Assembly (NCBI GenBank): GCA_023430775.1
Contig: JAEYYY010000617.1
Coordinates: 1-17,069, forward strand
From: Pseudomonadota bacterium
Lineage (GTDB): Bacteria; Myxococcota_A; Polyangia; Haliangiales; Haliangiaceae
DNA: 17,069 nt
Direction of reading: 5' to 3'
The position numbers were made by a program, and so were the translations under genes. A model generated the notes under the pieces. The model did not search any database and was not told the origin of the DNA. It saw nothing but the letters and a program-made list of their open reading frames with translations. The first letter of the stretch is position 1, and the number at the start of each line of letters is the position of its first letter. Below, one piece after another: positions 1 through 7,526 of this stretch.

Positions 1-1112
1 ATCGGCGGGCGCGACGGATGATCCGGATCGCCGCCGCCGCCGGCCTGCGGTCCACAGACCTTGGCCAGCTTGCGGACCTCCTTGAACGTACCCTCGAGCT
101 TGATGTGATCGAGGCCGTCGGTGTGGCGCGCGGCGCCGGTCAGCGAGAGTGCATCGGCGGTGCCGGGCTCGCGCTTGCGCAGCGCCTCGGAGCCCTTGAA
201 GCGGATGCAACCACCGACCGCGGACTGATCGAGGTTCTGGGCGAGCGTCATCGTGAAGTCGACGTGGAGCTCGACGTCGTTCGACTTGGTCTCGAACTTG
301 GTGATGTCGAGCTTGCCATCCTTGATCTCGACCTTGGCATCGAGCGACTGCACCGTGATCTTGCCGAACTTGGTGCCATCGCCGGCGAACGCCTGACTGC
401 GCGCGTTCTTCGCCTTGAGCTTGAGCTTCGCCTTGCCGTCGCCGATCACGCAGCCGTTGGCGCAGCTGAACTCGACGTTGCCGACCGCCTGGGTCCAGTC
501 GGGGCCGACCTTGCCGGTCTTGAGCTTCTCGTTCGGCAGATCGAGATCGAATTCGAAGTCGACGTCGCCGGTCATCGGCAGGTTCGACAGCACCTCGCGC
601 ATCGGTAGCTGCTCCGATGGCACCTCGCTGCCGGTGATCGCCACCGAGGTCTCACCCTTGCTGACGGCGACCTTGCCCTTGATCGTGCCGCTGCCGATCG
701 TGGCGACGAAGTTGATGCGCGCCGTGCCGCTGATGAACGGCAGGATGCCGATGTCGACCTCGAGCTTGTCGATGAAGAACGTGCTCGACAGGCCGGCGAC
801 CGCCTTCTCGCGATCCTTGGCCTCCGGAATCGCCATCGCCGTCTCGAGCTCGCTCGCCGACGGCCGCGTCTTGACGGTGACGTTCTTGAGATAGAACCGG
901 CCCGGAATGAAGCTGCGCTCGATCTCGCCGATCTCGAGATCGACCTTCGAGCCGGCGGCCTCCTCGATCCGCTCCTTGACGCGGCTGTAGGGGAAGACCA
1001 TCTGGAACGCGAACACGAACGTGAACAGCGCGAGGAAGATGAAGCCGAAAACCTGAACGACCCGACGCATGCGCGGGCCGAGCTGAGGCATCCGAATTGG
1101 AAGTTTCGCCAT
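1..1112 (-). CDS. gspN: Type II secretion system protein GspN, 3' end cut by window edge
   Basis: The reading frame is open from ATG at 1112 to the left edge, giving 370 codons without a stop, so the C-terminus is missing. The visible end is a Gly/Pro/Asp-rich tail, so little may be lost. The protein starts with a short basic segment, then one membrane helix at about residues 18-38, then a long soluble region of alternating beta-type segments rich in Asp, Lys and Gly. This fits the deltaproteobacterial/leptospiral GspN type, an accessory inner-membrane protein with a large periplasmic part; its exact role is poorly known. The start overlaps the gspM stop (TGATG). A full AAGGAGG Shine-Dalgarno lies 7 nt upstream inside gspM, which decides this start. 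Cysteines occur in a CANGC pair at about residues 218-222. The assignment rests on position and architecture rather than on a strong motif. Confidence 0.78.
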   Translation of the reverse strand, partial: MAKLPIRMPQLGPRMRRVVQVFGFIFLALFTFVFAFQMVFPYSRVKERIEEAAGSKVDLEIGEIERSFIPGRFYLKNVTVKTRPSASELETAMAIPEAKDREKAVAGLSSTFFIDKLEVDIGILPFISGTARINFVATIGSGTIKGKVAVSKGETSVAITGSEVPSEQLPMREVLSNLPMTGDVDFEFDLDLPNEKLKTGKVGPDWTQAVGNVEFSCANGCVIGDGKAKLKLKAKNARSQAFAGDGTKFGKITVQSLDAKVEIKDGKLDITKFETKSNDVELHVDFTMTLAQNLDQSAVGGCIRFKGSEALRKREPGTADALSLTGAARHTDGLDHIKLEGTFKEVRKLAKVCGPQAGGGGDPDHPSRPP

Positions 1113-1699
1113 CAGCCGCCCTCCTTCTCGGCATCGCCCTCTTTCTTCTCGTCCTCCGATTTCGGTTTCTCGGCGTTCGAGTAGGTGGAGATGTCGAGCG
1201 TGGCGTCGATCTTCGTGTTGTCGCGCCGGTTGCGTTTGACCTCGAGGTGGGTGACCGCGACGATCTTCTCCGCTGTCTCGATCTCCTGGAGGAAGGCCTG
1301 GAGCTGCTCGGTCGACATCTCGTTGACGGTGCACGACACCGTCGTCGTGACGATGCCGTTCTTGGTCACCGAGCGAACGTCGAGCGCACCCTTGTTGGTC
1401 AGGCCGTTCTTCTGCAGCGCCTTCGAGACGTACGACTGCAGCGAGATCGGTGCGTCGGGGATCTTGACGCCCGGATCGTCATTGGCCGGTCCGCCCTGCG
1501 CCTTGAGCTTGGCGATCGTCTCGAGCGCCTCGCGATGCTGGTCGTTGCGCGCTTCCATCGAGATCAGGCCGTCGCGGATCGACAGCCCGAGCCAGATCGC
1601 GGCGGCAAGTGGAACAGCGACGACGAGGAACACGACGAGCTTTCTCTCGCGTGGAGAGATGCGGTCCCAGAAGTCTCGTGCACGATCGGATAGCGCCAT
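1112..1699 (-). CDS. gspM: Type II secretion system inner-membrane protein GspM
   Basis: This 195-residue bitopic protein has a short cytoplasmic N-terminus (residues 1-19), one membrane helix (about 20-41), a helical stalk (about 45-68), a compact periplasmic ferredoxin-like region (about 85-172) and a charged Lys/Glu tail. That is the size and layout of GspM/PilO-type platform proteins, which pair with GspL and help hold GspE and GspF at the inner membrane. The family varies greatly in sequence, so the call leans on its place between gspL and gspN. The start is ATG at 1699, 8 nt after the gspL stop. A GAGGT Shine-Dalgarno overlaps that stop at good spacing. The 3' end carries the strong ribosome site for gspN. 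Confidence 0.85.
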   Translation of the reverse strand: MALSDRARDFWDRISPRERKLVVFLVVAVPLAAAIWLGLSIRDGLISMEARNDQHREALETIAKLKAQGGPANDDPGVKIPDAPISLQSYVSKALQKNGLTNKGALDVRSVTKNGIVTTTVSCTVNEMSTEQLQAFLQEIETAEKIVAVTHLEVKRNRRDNTKIDATLDISTYSNAEKPKSEDEKKEGDAEKEGG

Positions 1700-1707
1700 G
1701 GGTTACC

Positions 1708-3411
1708 TCACATGCACTGGGATGTGACGGTGAGCTTGAACTTCTTCAGCTCGCCTTCGGTTTCGAGGCCACCGCGCGCGATGCCGTCCTTCTTGAAGCA
1801 CTTGATCTCTTTCAGCGCGTTGTAGAGGTCGTCGACCTGCTCCGGCGTCTTCACGTATCCCGAGATCTCGACCTTGGTGTCGGTGATATCGAGGTGGTCG
1901 ACGTCGAGCGCGATCTTGTCCTTCGCCGGCACCTTGCTCGAGATCTCGAGCAGCAGGTCGTAGGCCGTCATCTTCGGCATCGGCGATGCGCGGCGCGTGC
2001 CGCCGCCTGGCGCGGTCATCTCGAGGATCTCCTCGGTGGTCTTCGACTTGCCCTGGAACACCTCGGCACTCTCGGTGGCGACGCGCGCGGTCAGCGTCTT
2101 CTCCGCCTTGCGGAGGCGATAGAGGTCGGCATACGCGCTGACCGCGGCGAACGCGGCGATCACGAGGACCGCCGCGCCGAGCGGGACGGCCTTCGCGCGG
2201 ATGAACGACAGGTCCATCTTCACCGCGAGCGAACCGGAGCGCAGATCGAACATCGGCCGGCCACCGGCGGCGTCGTACGCCATGCCGATCGTCATCGCGG
2301 CGCTATCGATCGGCAGGCTCGCCGACTCCGCCCCGAGCTTGGGGCCGGCGATCGCGAGCACGTCGTCCTGCGACAGCCGCCAGGTCGGCACGCCGAGCTG
2401 CTCGGAGAGGAACGACGCCATGCCGCGCAGCCGCGAGCCGCCACCCACGACGATCGCCGCCATCGGCGTGAAGCCGGTCTTGGCGCGGCACGCCGCGAAC
2501 GTCTGCCGCAGATCGCGGGCGAACGGCTGGAGCTCGCCGATCAGCACCTGGTGGATCCGGGCCCAGCTCTCCGACGTTGCCGGCTCGGTCTGCGAGGCGA
2601 TGAAGCCATCGGAGTGCTTCGCCCGCTCGGCATCCTCCCACGGCAGCTTCCAGTGCCGCGCGATCGCCTCGGTGACCTGCTTGCCGGCGCGCGCGACGCT
2701 GCGGCTGAACACCGGCTTGCCACCAACAACGATCACGACGTCGGTGCGCTCGTGACCGACGTCGATCACCGCGACCGCGCCTTCGGAGCGCGCGCGGGCG
2801 AGCGACGGCACGTGGTTGACGAGCTTCGCCGCGGCACCGCCGCACGCGAGCACGCCGCGGACCTCGAAGCCGGCCTCCTTGCCGAACGCGATCAGCTCTT
2901 CCGCGCGCTCGCGCGGCATCGCGTACGTCAGCACGCGCATGCCGTCGGCCGGCGGCGCGACGCGACCCCGAATACTCGTCATTCCGGTCGCCGTCGGCTC
3001 GGCCGCGAACGCACCCGGCCCCGTCACCGGCCCGCTCGTGTTCGGCGGCAGCTCCGCGTACGTGTAGACCATGTCCTCGAGATCGACGGGCACCACGCCC
3101 TCGAGCTCGCCGCCGACTGCCTTGTCGAGCTCGGAGCGACGCAGGCTCTTGAAGCCGAACTCGAGCACCTGGGTGAACACCTGATCGCCGTAGACACCGA
3201 GGTAACCGGTCTCGTGCTCGAGTCGCAGCTCGCGGATCAACTCTGCGAGCGCGCGCTTGGCGCGGCTCTCGGTCGACTCGTCCTCCGTCTGCGGCGGCGG
3301 TAGCAACCGCTCGACGACGGAGAGCAACATCGCGCCGCGGAGACCGGGGCTGGCAATGGCGAGCTTGACGCTCCAGGCGCCGAGATCGACGGCAAATACA
3401 CGGGTCGCCAT
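1708..3411 (-). CDS. gspL: Type II secretion system protein GspL with a PilM-like actin-fold cytoplasmic domain
   Basis: This 567-residue protein is the membrane-platform partner of GspE and GspM. The cytoplasmic domain (about residues 1-390) has an actin/FtsA/PilM fold signature: a phosphate-1 motif VDLGAWSVK (8-16), a phosphate-2 motif VIDVGHERTD (215-224) and an adenosine-site motif VVGGGSRLRG (321-330). One membrane helix lies at about 408-428. It is followed by a helical stalk and a PilN/GspL-like periplasmic ferredoxin domain (about 480-567). GspL from classical enteric and Vibrio systems is not known to use ATP, so keeping these motifs is notable. The periplasmic part has only two cysteines (538 and 566), near the end. 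The ATG at 3411 shares one base with the gspK stop (TGATG). GGAGGA sits just upstream. In-frame sequence further upstream lies inside gspK and is not used. Confidence 0.92.
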   Translation of the reverse strand: MATRVFAVDLGAWSVKLAIASPGLRGAMLLSVVERLLPPPQTEDESTESRAKRALAELIRELRLEHETGYLGVYGDQVFTQVLEFGFKSLRRSELDKAVGGELEGVVPVDLEDMVYTYAELPPNTSGPVTGPGAFAAEPTATGMTSIRGRVAPPADGMRVLTYAMPRERAEELIAFGKEAGFEVRGVLACGGAAAKLVNHVPSLARARSEGAVAVIDVGHERTDVVIVVGGKPVFSRSVARAGKQVTEAIARHWKLPWEDAERAKHSDGFIASQTEPATSESWARIHQVLIGELQPFARDLRQTFAACRAKTGFTPMAAIVVGGGSRLRGMASFLSEQLGVPTWRLSQDDVLAIAGPKLGAESASLPIDSAAMTIGMAYDAAGGRPMFDLRSGSLAVKMDLSFIRAKAVPLGAAVLVIAAFAAVSAYADLYRLRKAEKTLTARVATESAEVFQGKSKTTEEILEMTAPGGGTRRASPMPKMTAYDLLLEISSKVPAKDKIALDVDHLDITDTKVEISGYVKTPEQVDDLYNALKEIKCFKKDGIARGGLETEGELKKFKLTVTSQCM

Positions 3412-4733
3412 CAGTCCTCCCTCAGATACACCCACGCACCCTTCGGTGCGGGAGTCTTGCGCGCATTCTGCGGAACCACCTTGGTGTCCCACACGCCGGT
3501 GATCGTGGTGCGGATCGCCGGGAAGATCGGATTGCCGTCCGTGTCCCTCGCCTTGCGATCGATCTCGCCCCACGCCTGCACGCGATACGTGCGGCGCGGG
3601 CCCGCGGTGGTCAGCTGCGACAGCTTCTGCTTGTCGAGCTCGAGCTTGACCTTGTCGGGACCGGTGAGGCCGGGGATGCCGGCACCGAGGCTCGCCGTCG
3701 CCGCGCTACCCGCGAGCGACGCGCCACCGTCGCCGCCCGCGATCGCGCCGAGCGCCGCCGCCGGGTCTTTGACGAACGTGATGAAGTCGTCGACCGTCAA
3801 GAACGACTGGCCGAACTGCTTCGCCTTGGCCACCAGCGACGCCAGCGTGAACAGCTTCTTCGGATCGAGCACCACCGGATCGTTGGGGTTCTTCGCCGAC
3901 AGGAACAGCACCGCCGCGATCAGCTGCGTGTTCGACAGCGCCGACAGGTTGACCTTGCAGCCGCCGTAGACCGTGAACGCGCTGCCGAACAGCGTCCAGA
4001 ACCGATCGTCGACGCCGCGCACCAGCTTGAGCTCGCCGACGGTGTCGATGTAGTTGTTCTTCATCCGATACGGATCCCTGAGGCTCTCGTAGCCGTAGTC
4101 CTCGTTGGTGCCGCGATCCCAGTGCCGCATCGTGTTCGAGTCGATGTAATCGGCGATCGCCGCCACCTGCTGCGCGCGATCGCGGCGGTAGTCCTCGGCA
4201 TCCGCTTCCTCGAACACCGGGTCGTACGCGGGGAAGTAGATCAGCGCGTCGAGCGCGCTCTTGAACGTCTTCGCCGTGGCCTCGGTGCCGTTGAGGCAGT
4301 TGACGTTGAGCTTGTCGTCCTCGGTGGTGATCTGCTGGTTGACGATGCCGCAGGTACCGATGTTGGCGCCCAGGCCCTTCACCTTGTCGGGCGAGAAGCC
4401 GACGGCGGACTTCACCTCGTCCTTGCCGCCGCAGAACGCGAGGATGACCTGGTCGGCGAAGTCGGTGATCTGGACCTGGCCGCGCAGCTGCTTGATGTTG
4501 TCGATCCGCTGCTGGAGCCGGATCACGAGCTCCGACAGGTTCTGCGCCGACCGCGCGAGGTAGTGCGAGCGCATCTGATCGCGATGGTTCGCCGCCGCGA
4601 ACAGATCGACGTTCGTCGTGGTCGAGAACTGGTTCGTCATCACCAGGATCATCGCGAGCGCGACCAGCACGGCCACCAGGGCGATGCCCCGTTGTCGCTG
4701 TCGTCGTCGTCTCGATGTCCTGGTCGTCTTCAT
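3411..4733 (-). CDS. gspK: Type II secretion minor pseudopilin GspK
   Basis: This 440-residue protein is far longer than the other pseudopilins, as expected for GspK, which caps the pseudopilus tip with GspI and GspJ. The N-terminus is a very basic leader (residues 1-15) ending in RG, then a hydrophobic helix starting IALVAVLVAL (from residue 17). Position +5 of the mature protein is Ala rather than Glu, the usual exception in GspK. The large periplasmic part has an alpha-rich domain with Asp-rich segments, then an Ala/Gly-rich linker at about 345-370. The prepilin peptidase (GspO/PilD), not encoded here, would cleave after Gly16. The ATG at 4733 overlaps the gspJ stop in ATGA. No strong Shine-Dalgarno is visible, so translation probably depends on coupling to gspJ. 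Confidence 0.92.
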   Translation of the reverse strand: MKTTRTSRRRRQRQRGIALVAVLVALAMILVMTNQFSTTTNVDLFAAANHRDQMRSHYLARSAQNLSELVIRLQQRIDNIKQLRGQVQITDFADQVILAFCGGKDEVKSAVGFSPDKVKGLGANIGTCGIVNQQITTEDDKLNVNCLNGTEATAKTFKSALDALIYFPAYDPVFEEADAEDYRRDRAQQVAAIADYIDSNTMRHWDRGTNEDYGYESLRDPYRMKNNYIDTVGELKLVRGVDDRFWTLFGSAFTVYGGCKVNLSALSNTQLIAAVLFLSAKNPNDPVVLDPKKLFTLASLVAKAKQFGQSFLTVDDFITFVKDPAAALGAIAGGDGGASLAGSAATASLGAGIPGLTGPDKVKLELDKQKLSQLTTAGPRRTYRVQAWGEIDRKARDTDGNPIFPAIRTTITGVWDTKVVPQNARKTPAPKGAWVYLRED

Positions 4734-5422
4734 GTTCCGAAGCTCAGCGGCTCCTGCATCAAGATGCGTGCCTGCGTGGTCAGCTTGTAGTCCTTGCCCT
4801 GCGCGTCCTTGATCGTGACGGTGATCCGCACGCGGCTCGGCAGCCAGCCCTTCTGGCCGTCGGACTGCGTGGTGTCCCAGGTGTCCTGCCAGTCGAGGTT
4901 TTTCCAGTTCCAGAACTCGATCTTGGCGCTCACCAGGTCGTGGATCAGCACGTCGTACTCGGCCGGCTCGTCGGCCGGAAGCAGGTTCGACGGCCGGCGT
5001 TGCTCGCGCCGGATCCAGTTGGAGGCCCCCTTCTTGTCGGGGTCGGGATCGGTGTGGAGGATGTACGAGATCACCGTCTGCTCTGACTCGTTGGCATCGG
5101 CCCACAGCACTCTGTGACCGAGTGTCGAGAACCGGATCTCCGGTGCCTTCGACGACGGCCGGGCGATGAACATCGTCCGCGGGTTGGTCGCGTTCTGGTC
5201 CTCGTTGCGCGACAGGTACGCGGACTCGAAGTCGGCGGCGATGCGCGCGAGCGCCATCCGCAGCTCGTGGTTGCGCTCCTCGAACTCCTCGAACGTGGTG
5301 CGCGCGGTATGGGTGTTCGACACCGTGCGCCAGACCAGCATCATCATCGCGGCCATCACCGCCGTCGAGATGATGACCTCGATCAGCGTCAGGCCCGATT
5401 GCGGGTTACGCGAGCGCTTCAT
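4730..5422 (-). CDS. gspJ: Type II secretion minor pseudopilin GspJ
   Basis: This 230-residue protein has a 10-residue basic leader ending in Gly, then LTLIEVIIST with Glu at mature position +5, the prepilin peptidase and methylation signature. A long N-terminal helix (residues 11 to about 65) carries the membrane segment. It is followed by a beta-rich globular domain. The length, and the segment with EIRFSTLGH and VISYIL, fit GspJ, which joins GspI and GspK in the tip complex that starts the pseudopilus. The true start is ATG at 5422, inside a longer open frame. It overlaps the gspI stop in ATGA and has GGGAGGAGG about 9 nt upstream. The neighbours on both sides are pseudopilin genes in the standard order. 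Confidence 0.92.
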   Translation of the reverse strand: MKRSRNPQSGLTLIEVIISTAVMAAMMMLVWRTVSNTHTARTTFEEFEERNHELRMALARIAADFESAYLSRNEDQNATNPRTMFIARPSSKAPEIRFSTLGHRVLWADANESEQTVISYILHTDPDPDKKGASNWIRREQRRPSNLLPADEPAEYDVLIHDLVSAKIEFWNWKNLDWQDTWDTTQSDGQKGWLPSRVRITVTIKDAQGKDYKLTTQARILMQEPLSFGT

Positions 5423-6204
5423 TTCCCGCTGCCTCCTCCCCCGCCTCGCGTCGGCCGTGGTCCGGTGCCCGAGCCGCGACCACCGGTCGATCCGGAGCCT
5501 GCGGCGGAGCCCGAGCCGGCGGCCGGTTGATCGTCGAGGTCCTGCGAGCCGAGCCCCGACAGCACCTTGTCCATCGCCGCCGCATCGGTGAAGAACGCGA
5601 CCGTGGTCATGCTCTCGGTGTCGTTCATCACGTCGTAGGTCACGGTCAACGTGACCTTGCGGATCGAGACCTTGAGGACCTCCTGGACCATCGAGTACTG
5701 GCCCTGGATGAACGACGCGCCTTGCTGGGCATCGATGTCGCCACCGCCACCGAACCCACCGCCGAGCTGAGACAGCATGCCGCCGAGCGCGCTGTCCTGG
5801 AACGCCGACGCCTCGCCGCCCGCGCCGTCGGAGCCCGATCCGGATCCCGAGCCGGCGCGATCCGTCGCCATCTCCTGGAGCGACTCCCAGCTCGGCAACT
5901 CGACCTGCTCGACCTTGTACGAGTACTTGATCTTCGGCCAGCCCTCGTCGGCGAAGTCCTTGTTCTCCTCGGATTGATCGGTCTCGGTGAAGCCGTCCTT
6001 GAGCAGCGTCTCCTCGATGTCGAGCATCTTGCCGCGCGACAGGTCGGTGACGATGCCCATCATCTGCGCACGCTTCGCCGTGCCCATGCTGCTCGACGCG
6101 CTCTTGACGAGCACCGTCAGCGAGAAGCCGAGGATGGCCAGGCCGATCATGACCTCGAGGAGCGTGAAGCCCCCCTGCCTCCTCATTCTCTTCCACCCGC
6201 TCAC
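5419..6204 (-). CDS. gspI: Type II secretion minor pseudopilin GspI, enlarged
   Basis: The leader ends in QGG. It is followed by FTLLEVMIGLAIL, with Phe at +1 and Glu at +5 (residue 17), which is diagnostic for a type IV-like pseudopilin. GspI would be the scaffold of the I-J-K tip complex. Family members are usually near 120-130 residues, but this one has 261. The extra length is a Gly/Ser-rich insert with a Leu/Gly segment (about 115-165) between the helix domain and the final beta strands (about 175-207), plus a 35-residue Gly/Ser/Pro tail (about 227-261). The start is GTG at 6204, overlapping the gspH stop in GTGA, with GAGGTGG upstream. ATG at 6186 is an alternative, with GGAAG close by. 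Either start leaves the processing site intact. Confidence 0.9.
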   Translation of the reverse strand: MSGWKRMRRQGGFTLLEVMIGLAILGFSLTVLVKSASSSMGTAKRAQMMGIVTDLSRGKMLDIEETLLKDGFTETDQSEENKDFADEGWPKIKYSYKVEQVELPSWESLQEMATDRAGSGSGSGSDGAGGEASAFQDSALGGMLSQLGGGFGGGGDIDAQQGASFIQGQYSMVQEVLKVSIRKVTLTVTYDVMNDTESMTTVAFFTDAAAMDKVLSGLGSQDLDDQPAAGSGSAAGSGSTGGRGSGTGPRPTRGGGGGSGK

Positions 6205-7040
6205 CGATCCACCTCGCGCTGCTTGTCCTTGTCGCCGAGCACGTTGCGCAGCATGTGCGCGTCGACGTCCTCGAGCTTGCCGGACTTCTGCGTGATCCGA
6301 CCGGTCAGCCCCGACACCATGACGGTGCGGTAGTCGTTGTCGTTGTCGGTCAGCATGATCACGGCCTTCTCGGACGAGCCGTTCGGCCAGAAGTAGATCG
6401 CGACCTCACCCTTCTTGGTGCTGTCGTCTTTGTGCTGGACCCAGATCTCCGCGAACTTGTTCCCGGCGATCACGTTGAGGTTGCGAACCCAGTCGGCGTC
6501 CGCATCGCCGATCTGGACGTTCTTCTTCTTGATGTTGTGCTTGACGCCGGACACCCCCGCCGTCGCCGGTACGCACGTCCGGTCTGCGATGTGATGCCCG
6601 GCGATCGCCTTGCTGCGCGCCATCGCCTCCTCGGGATCGCCGACGGCCAGCGCATCCTGAGGCAGGTCGCGTAGCTTCTCGTTGCCGCGCTCGACGGCCT
6701 GCTTGGTCTTTTCCTCGTCGTTGGCGATCGCCTCGTTGCGCGCCAGCGCCGCGGGGCCCTGGCACTTGTCGATGCGATAGACGCTCTTGTCGAGATCGAA
6801 CACGACGCGGTGTTGCTCGCCGTGCTCGACCGCGAGCTGACTCGCGCGCCGCAGCATCGCCGCCAGCTCGTCGGCGTCCTCGACCAGATCCGCCTTGGTG
6901 AGACCACGCAGACCACGACCGACGACGAACAAGCCGAGCCCGATGATCGCGATCACGATCATGATCTCCATCAGCGTGAGTCCACGCTGCCCCAGCCGGG
7001 GGCTGGGCGGAGACATCGGGGGTTGGCGGCGGCGGCGCAT
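6201..7040 (-). CDS. gspH: Type II secretion minor pseudopilin GspH, enlarged
   Basis: An Arg/Pro-rich leader ends in QRG. It is followed by LTLMEIMIVIAIIGL, with Glu at mature +5 (residue 25), so this is a prepilin-peptidase substrate. The position directly after gspG and before gspI identifies GspH, which sits between the tip complex and the GspG shaft. At 279 residues it exceeds the usual size of about 150-200. A charged, helix-prone insert (about residues 95-150, rich in Glu, Lys and Ala) interrupts the globular domain after the strand ending at VYRIDKC. The end returns to beta-type sequence (FAEIWVQH, VAIYFWPNG, GLTGRI). The ATG at 7040 lies 39 nt after the gspG stop. The nearest GGAG is about 15 nt upstream, so this is a weak ribosome site. 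ATG at 7016 (residue 9) is possible but has no site either. Confidence 0.88.
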   Translation of the reverse strand: MRRRRQPPMSPPSPRLGQRGLTLMEIMIVIAIIGLGLFVVGRGLRGLTKADLVEDADELAAMLRRASQLAVEHGEQHRVVFDLDKSVYRIDKCQGPAALARNEAIANDEEKTKQAVERGNEKLRDLPQDALAVGDPEEAMARSKAIAGHHIADRTCVPATAGVSGVKHNIKKKNVQIGDADADWVRNLNVIAGNKFAEIWVQHKDDSTKKGEVAIYFWPNGSSEKAVIMLTDNDNDYRTVMVSGLTGRITQKSGKLEDVDAHMLRNVLGDKDKQREVDR

Positions 7041-7079
7041 GGTGAAGCTGATCGACTCCGTGGGAGCCGGATCCCGTGC

Positions 7080-7511
7080 CTACTTCTTCACCTTGGCCCA
7101 CGAGCTGATGTCGTCGCCCGCGCCCTTGTCGTCCTTCTTGTTCTCGCCGAACGAGTAGATGCCCTTGAAGCCGGCATCCTCGCAGGCGATCTGCATCTTC
7201 TGGCCCCACGGGTCGTTGATCGCGTCGGGCTGCATGTTCTTGTCGACGTACTTGCCGACGTCCTCGTAGAGGTTCACCTCGCTGCACGACTTCTCGGCGC
7301 CTTTACCGACCTGGTAACGGTCGTGATAGACCTTCCACTCGTCGACCTGGATCTTCGCGAGATCGGTCGTCGACTTGCCGAGGGCGTCCATGACGCGCGG
7401 CACGACGATGACGACCAGCAGGCCGAGGATCGCGATCACGATCATGATCTCGAGCAGGGTCAGACCACGCTGGGCGTTGCGGATACGGCGGCGGATGAGG
7501 GACGTGCGCAT
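7080..7511 (-). CDS. gspG: Type II secretion major pseudopilin GspG
   Basis: This 143-residue protein has a basic leader (residues 1-16, ending QRG), then LTLLEIMIVIAILGLL with Glu at +5 (residue 21). After the long N-terminal helix comes the GspG C-terminal region: INDPWGQKM (about 98-106) and an acidic loop with GDDISSW (about 132-138), which corresponds to the calcium-binding loop that stabilises GspG. It is the main shaft subunit of the pseudopilus. ATG at 7511 is chosen because AAAGGAAG lies 7 nt upstream; ATG at 7529 overlaps the gspF stop but lacks a clear site. gspG has 14 and 39 nt gaps on its two sides, unlike most of the operon, which may let it be translated at a higher rate. Cys76 and Cys110 could form a disulfide. 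Confidence 0.96.
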   Translation of the reverse strand: MRTSLIRRRIRNAQRGLTLLEIMIVIAILGLLVVIVVPRVMDALGKSTTDLAKIQVDEWKVYHDRYQVGKGAEKSCSEVNLYEDVGKYVDKNMQPDAINDPWGQKMQIACEDAGFKGIYSFGENKKDDKGAGDDISSWAKVKK

Positions 7512-7518
7512 TGCGGAG

Positions 7519-7526
7519 CTTCCTTT
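7519..7526 (-). promoter_or_regulatory. Strong ribosome binding site of gspG
   Basis: AAAGGAAG on the minus strand ends 7 nt before ATG 7511. It decides between that start and the in-frame ATG at 7529, which lies six codons upstream and only overlaps the gspF stop. The site sits at the gspF stop codon. Confidence 0.7.

Noticed and set aside
1609..3303. Long plus-strand open frames opposite gspL, and similar ones at 7739-8977, 9286-10671, 10575-12911 and 13295-14743
   Set aside because: They lie antisense to genes with clear motifs, are extremely Arg/Ala/His/Asp-rich and show no family signature. They are the expected shadow of high-GC coding sequence.
3412..3573. N-terminal extension of gspL to 3573
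   Set aside because: It lies inside gspK in another frame, has out-of-frame composition, and the ATG at 3411 has a good Shine-Dalgarno and the PilM-type N-terminus.
7041..7079. Attenuator hairpin between gspG and gspH
   Set aside because: Only a 4-bp GGGA/TCCC stem is visible and there is no T-run; it is too weak to list as a feature.
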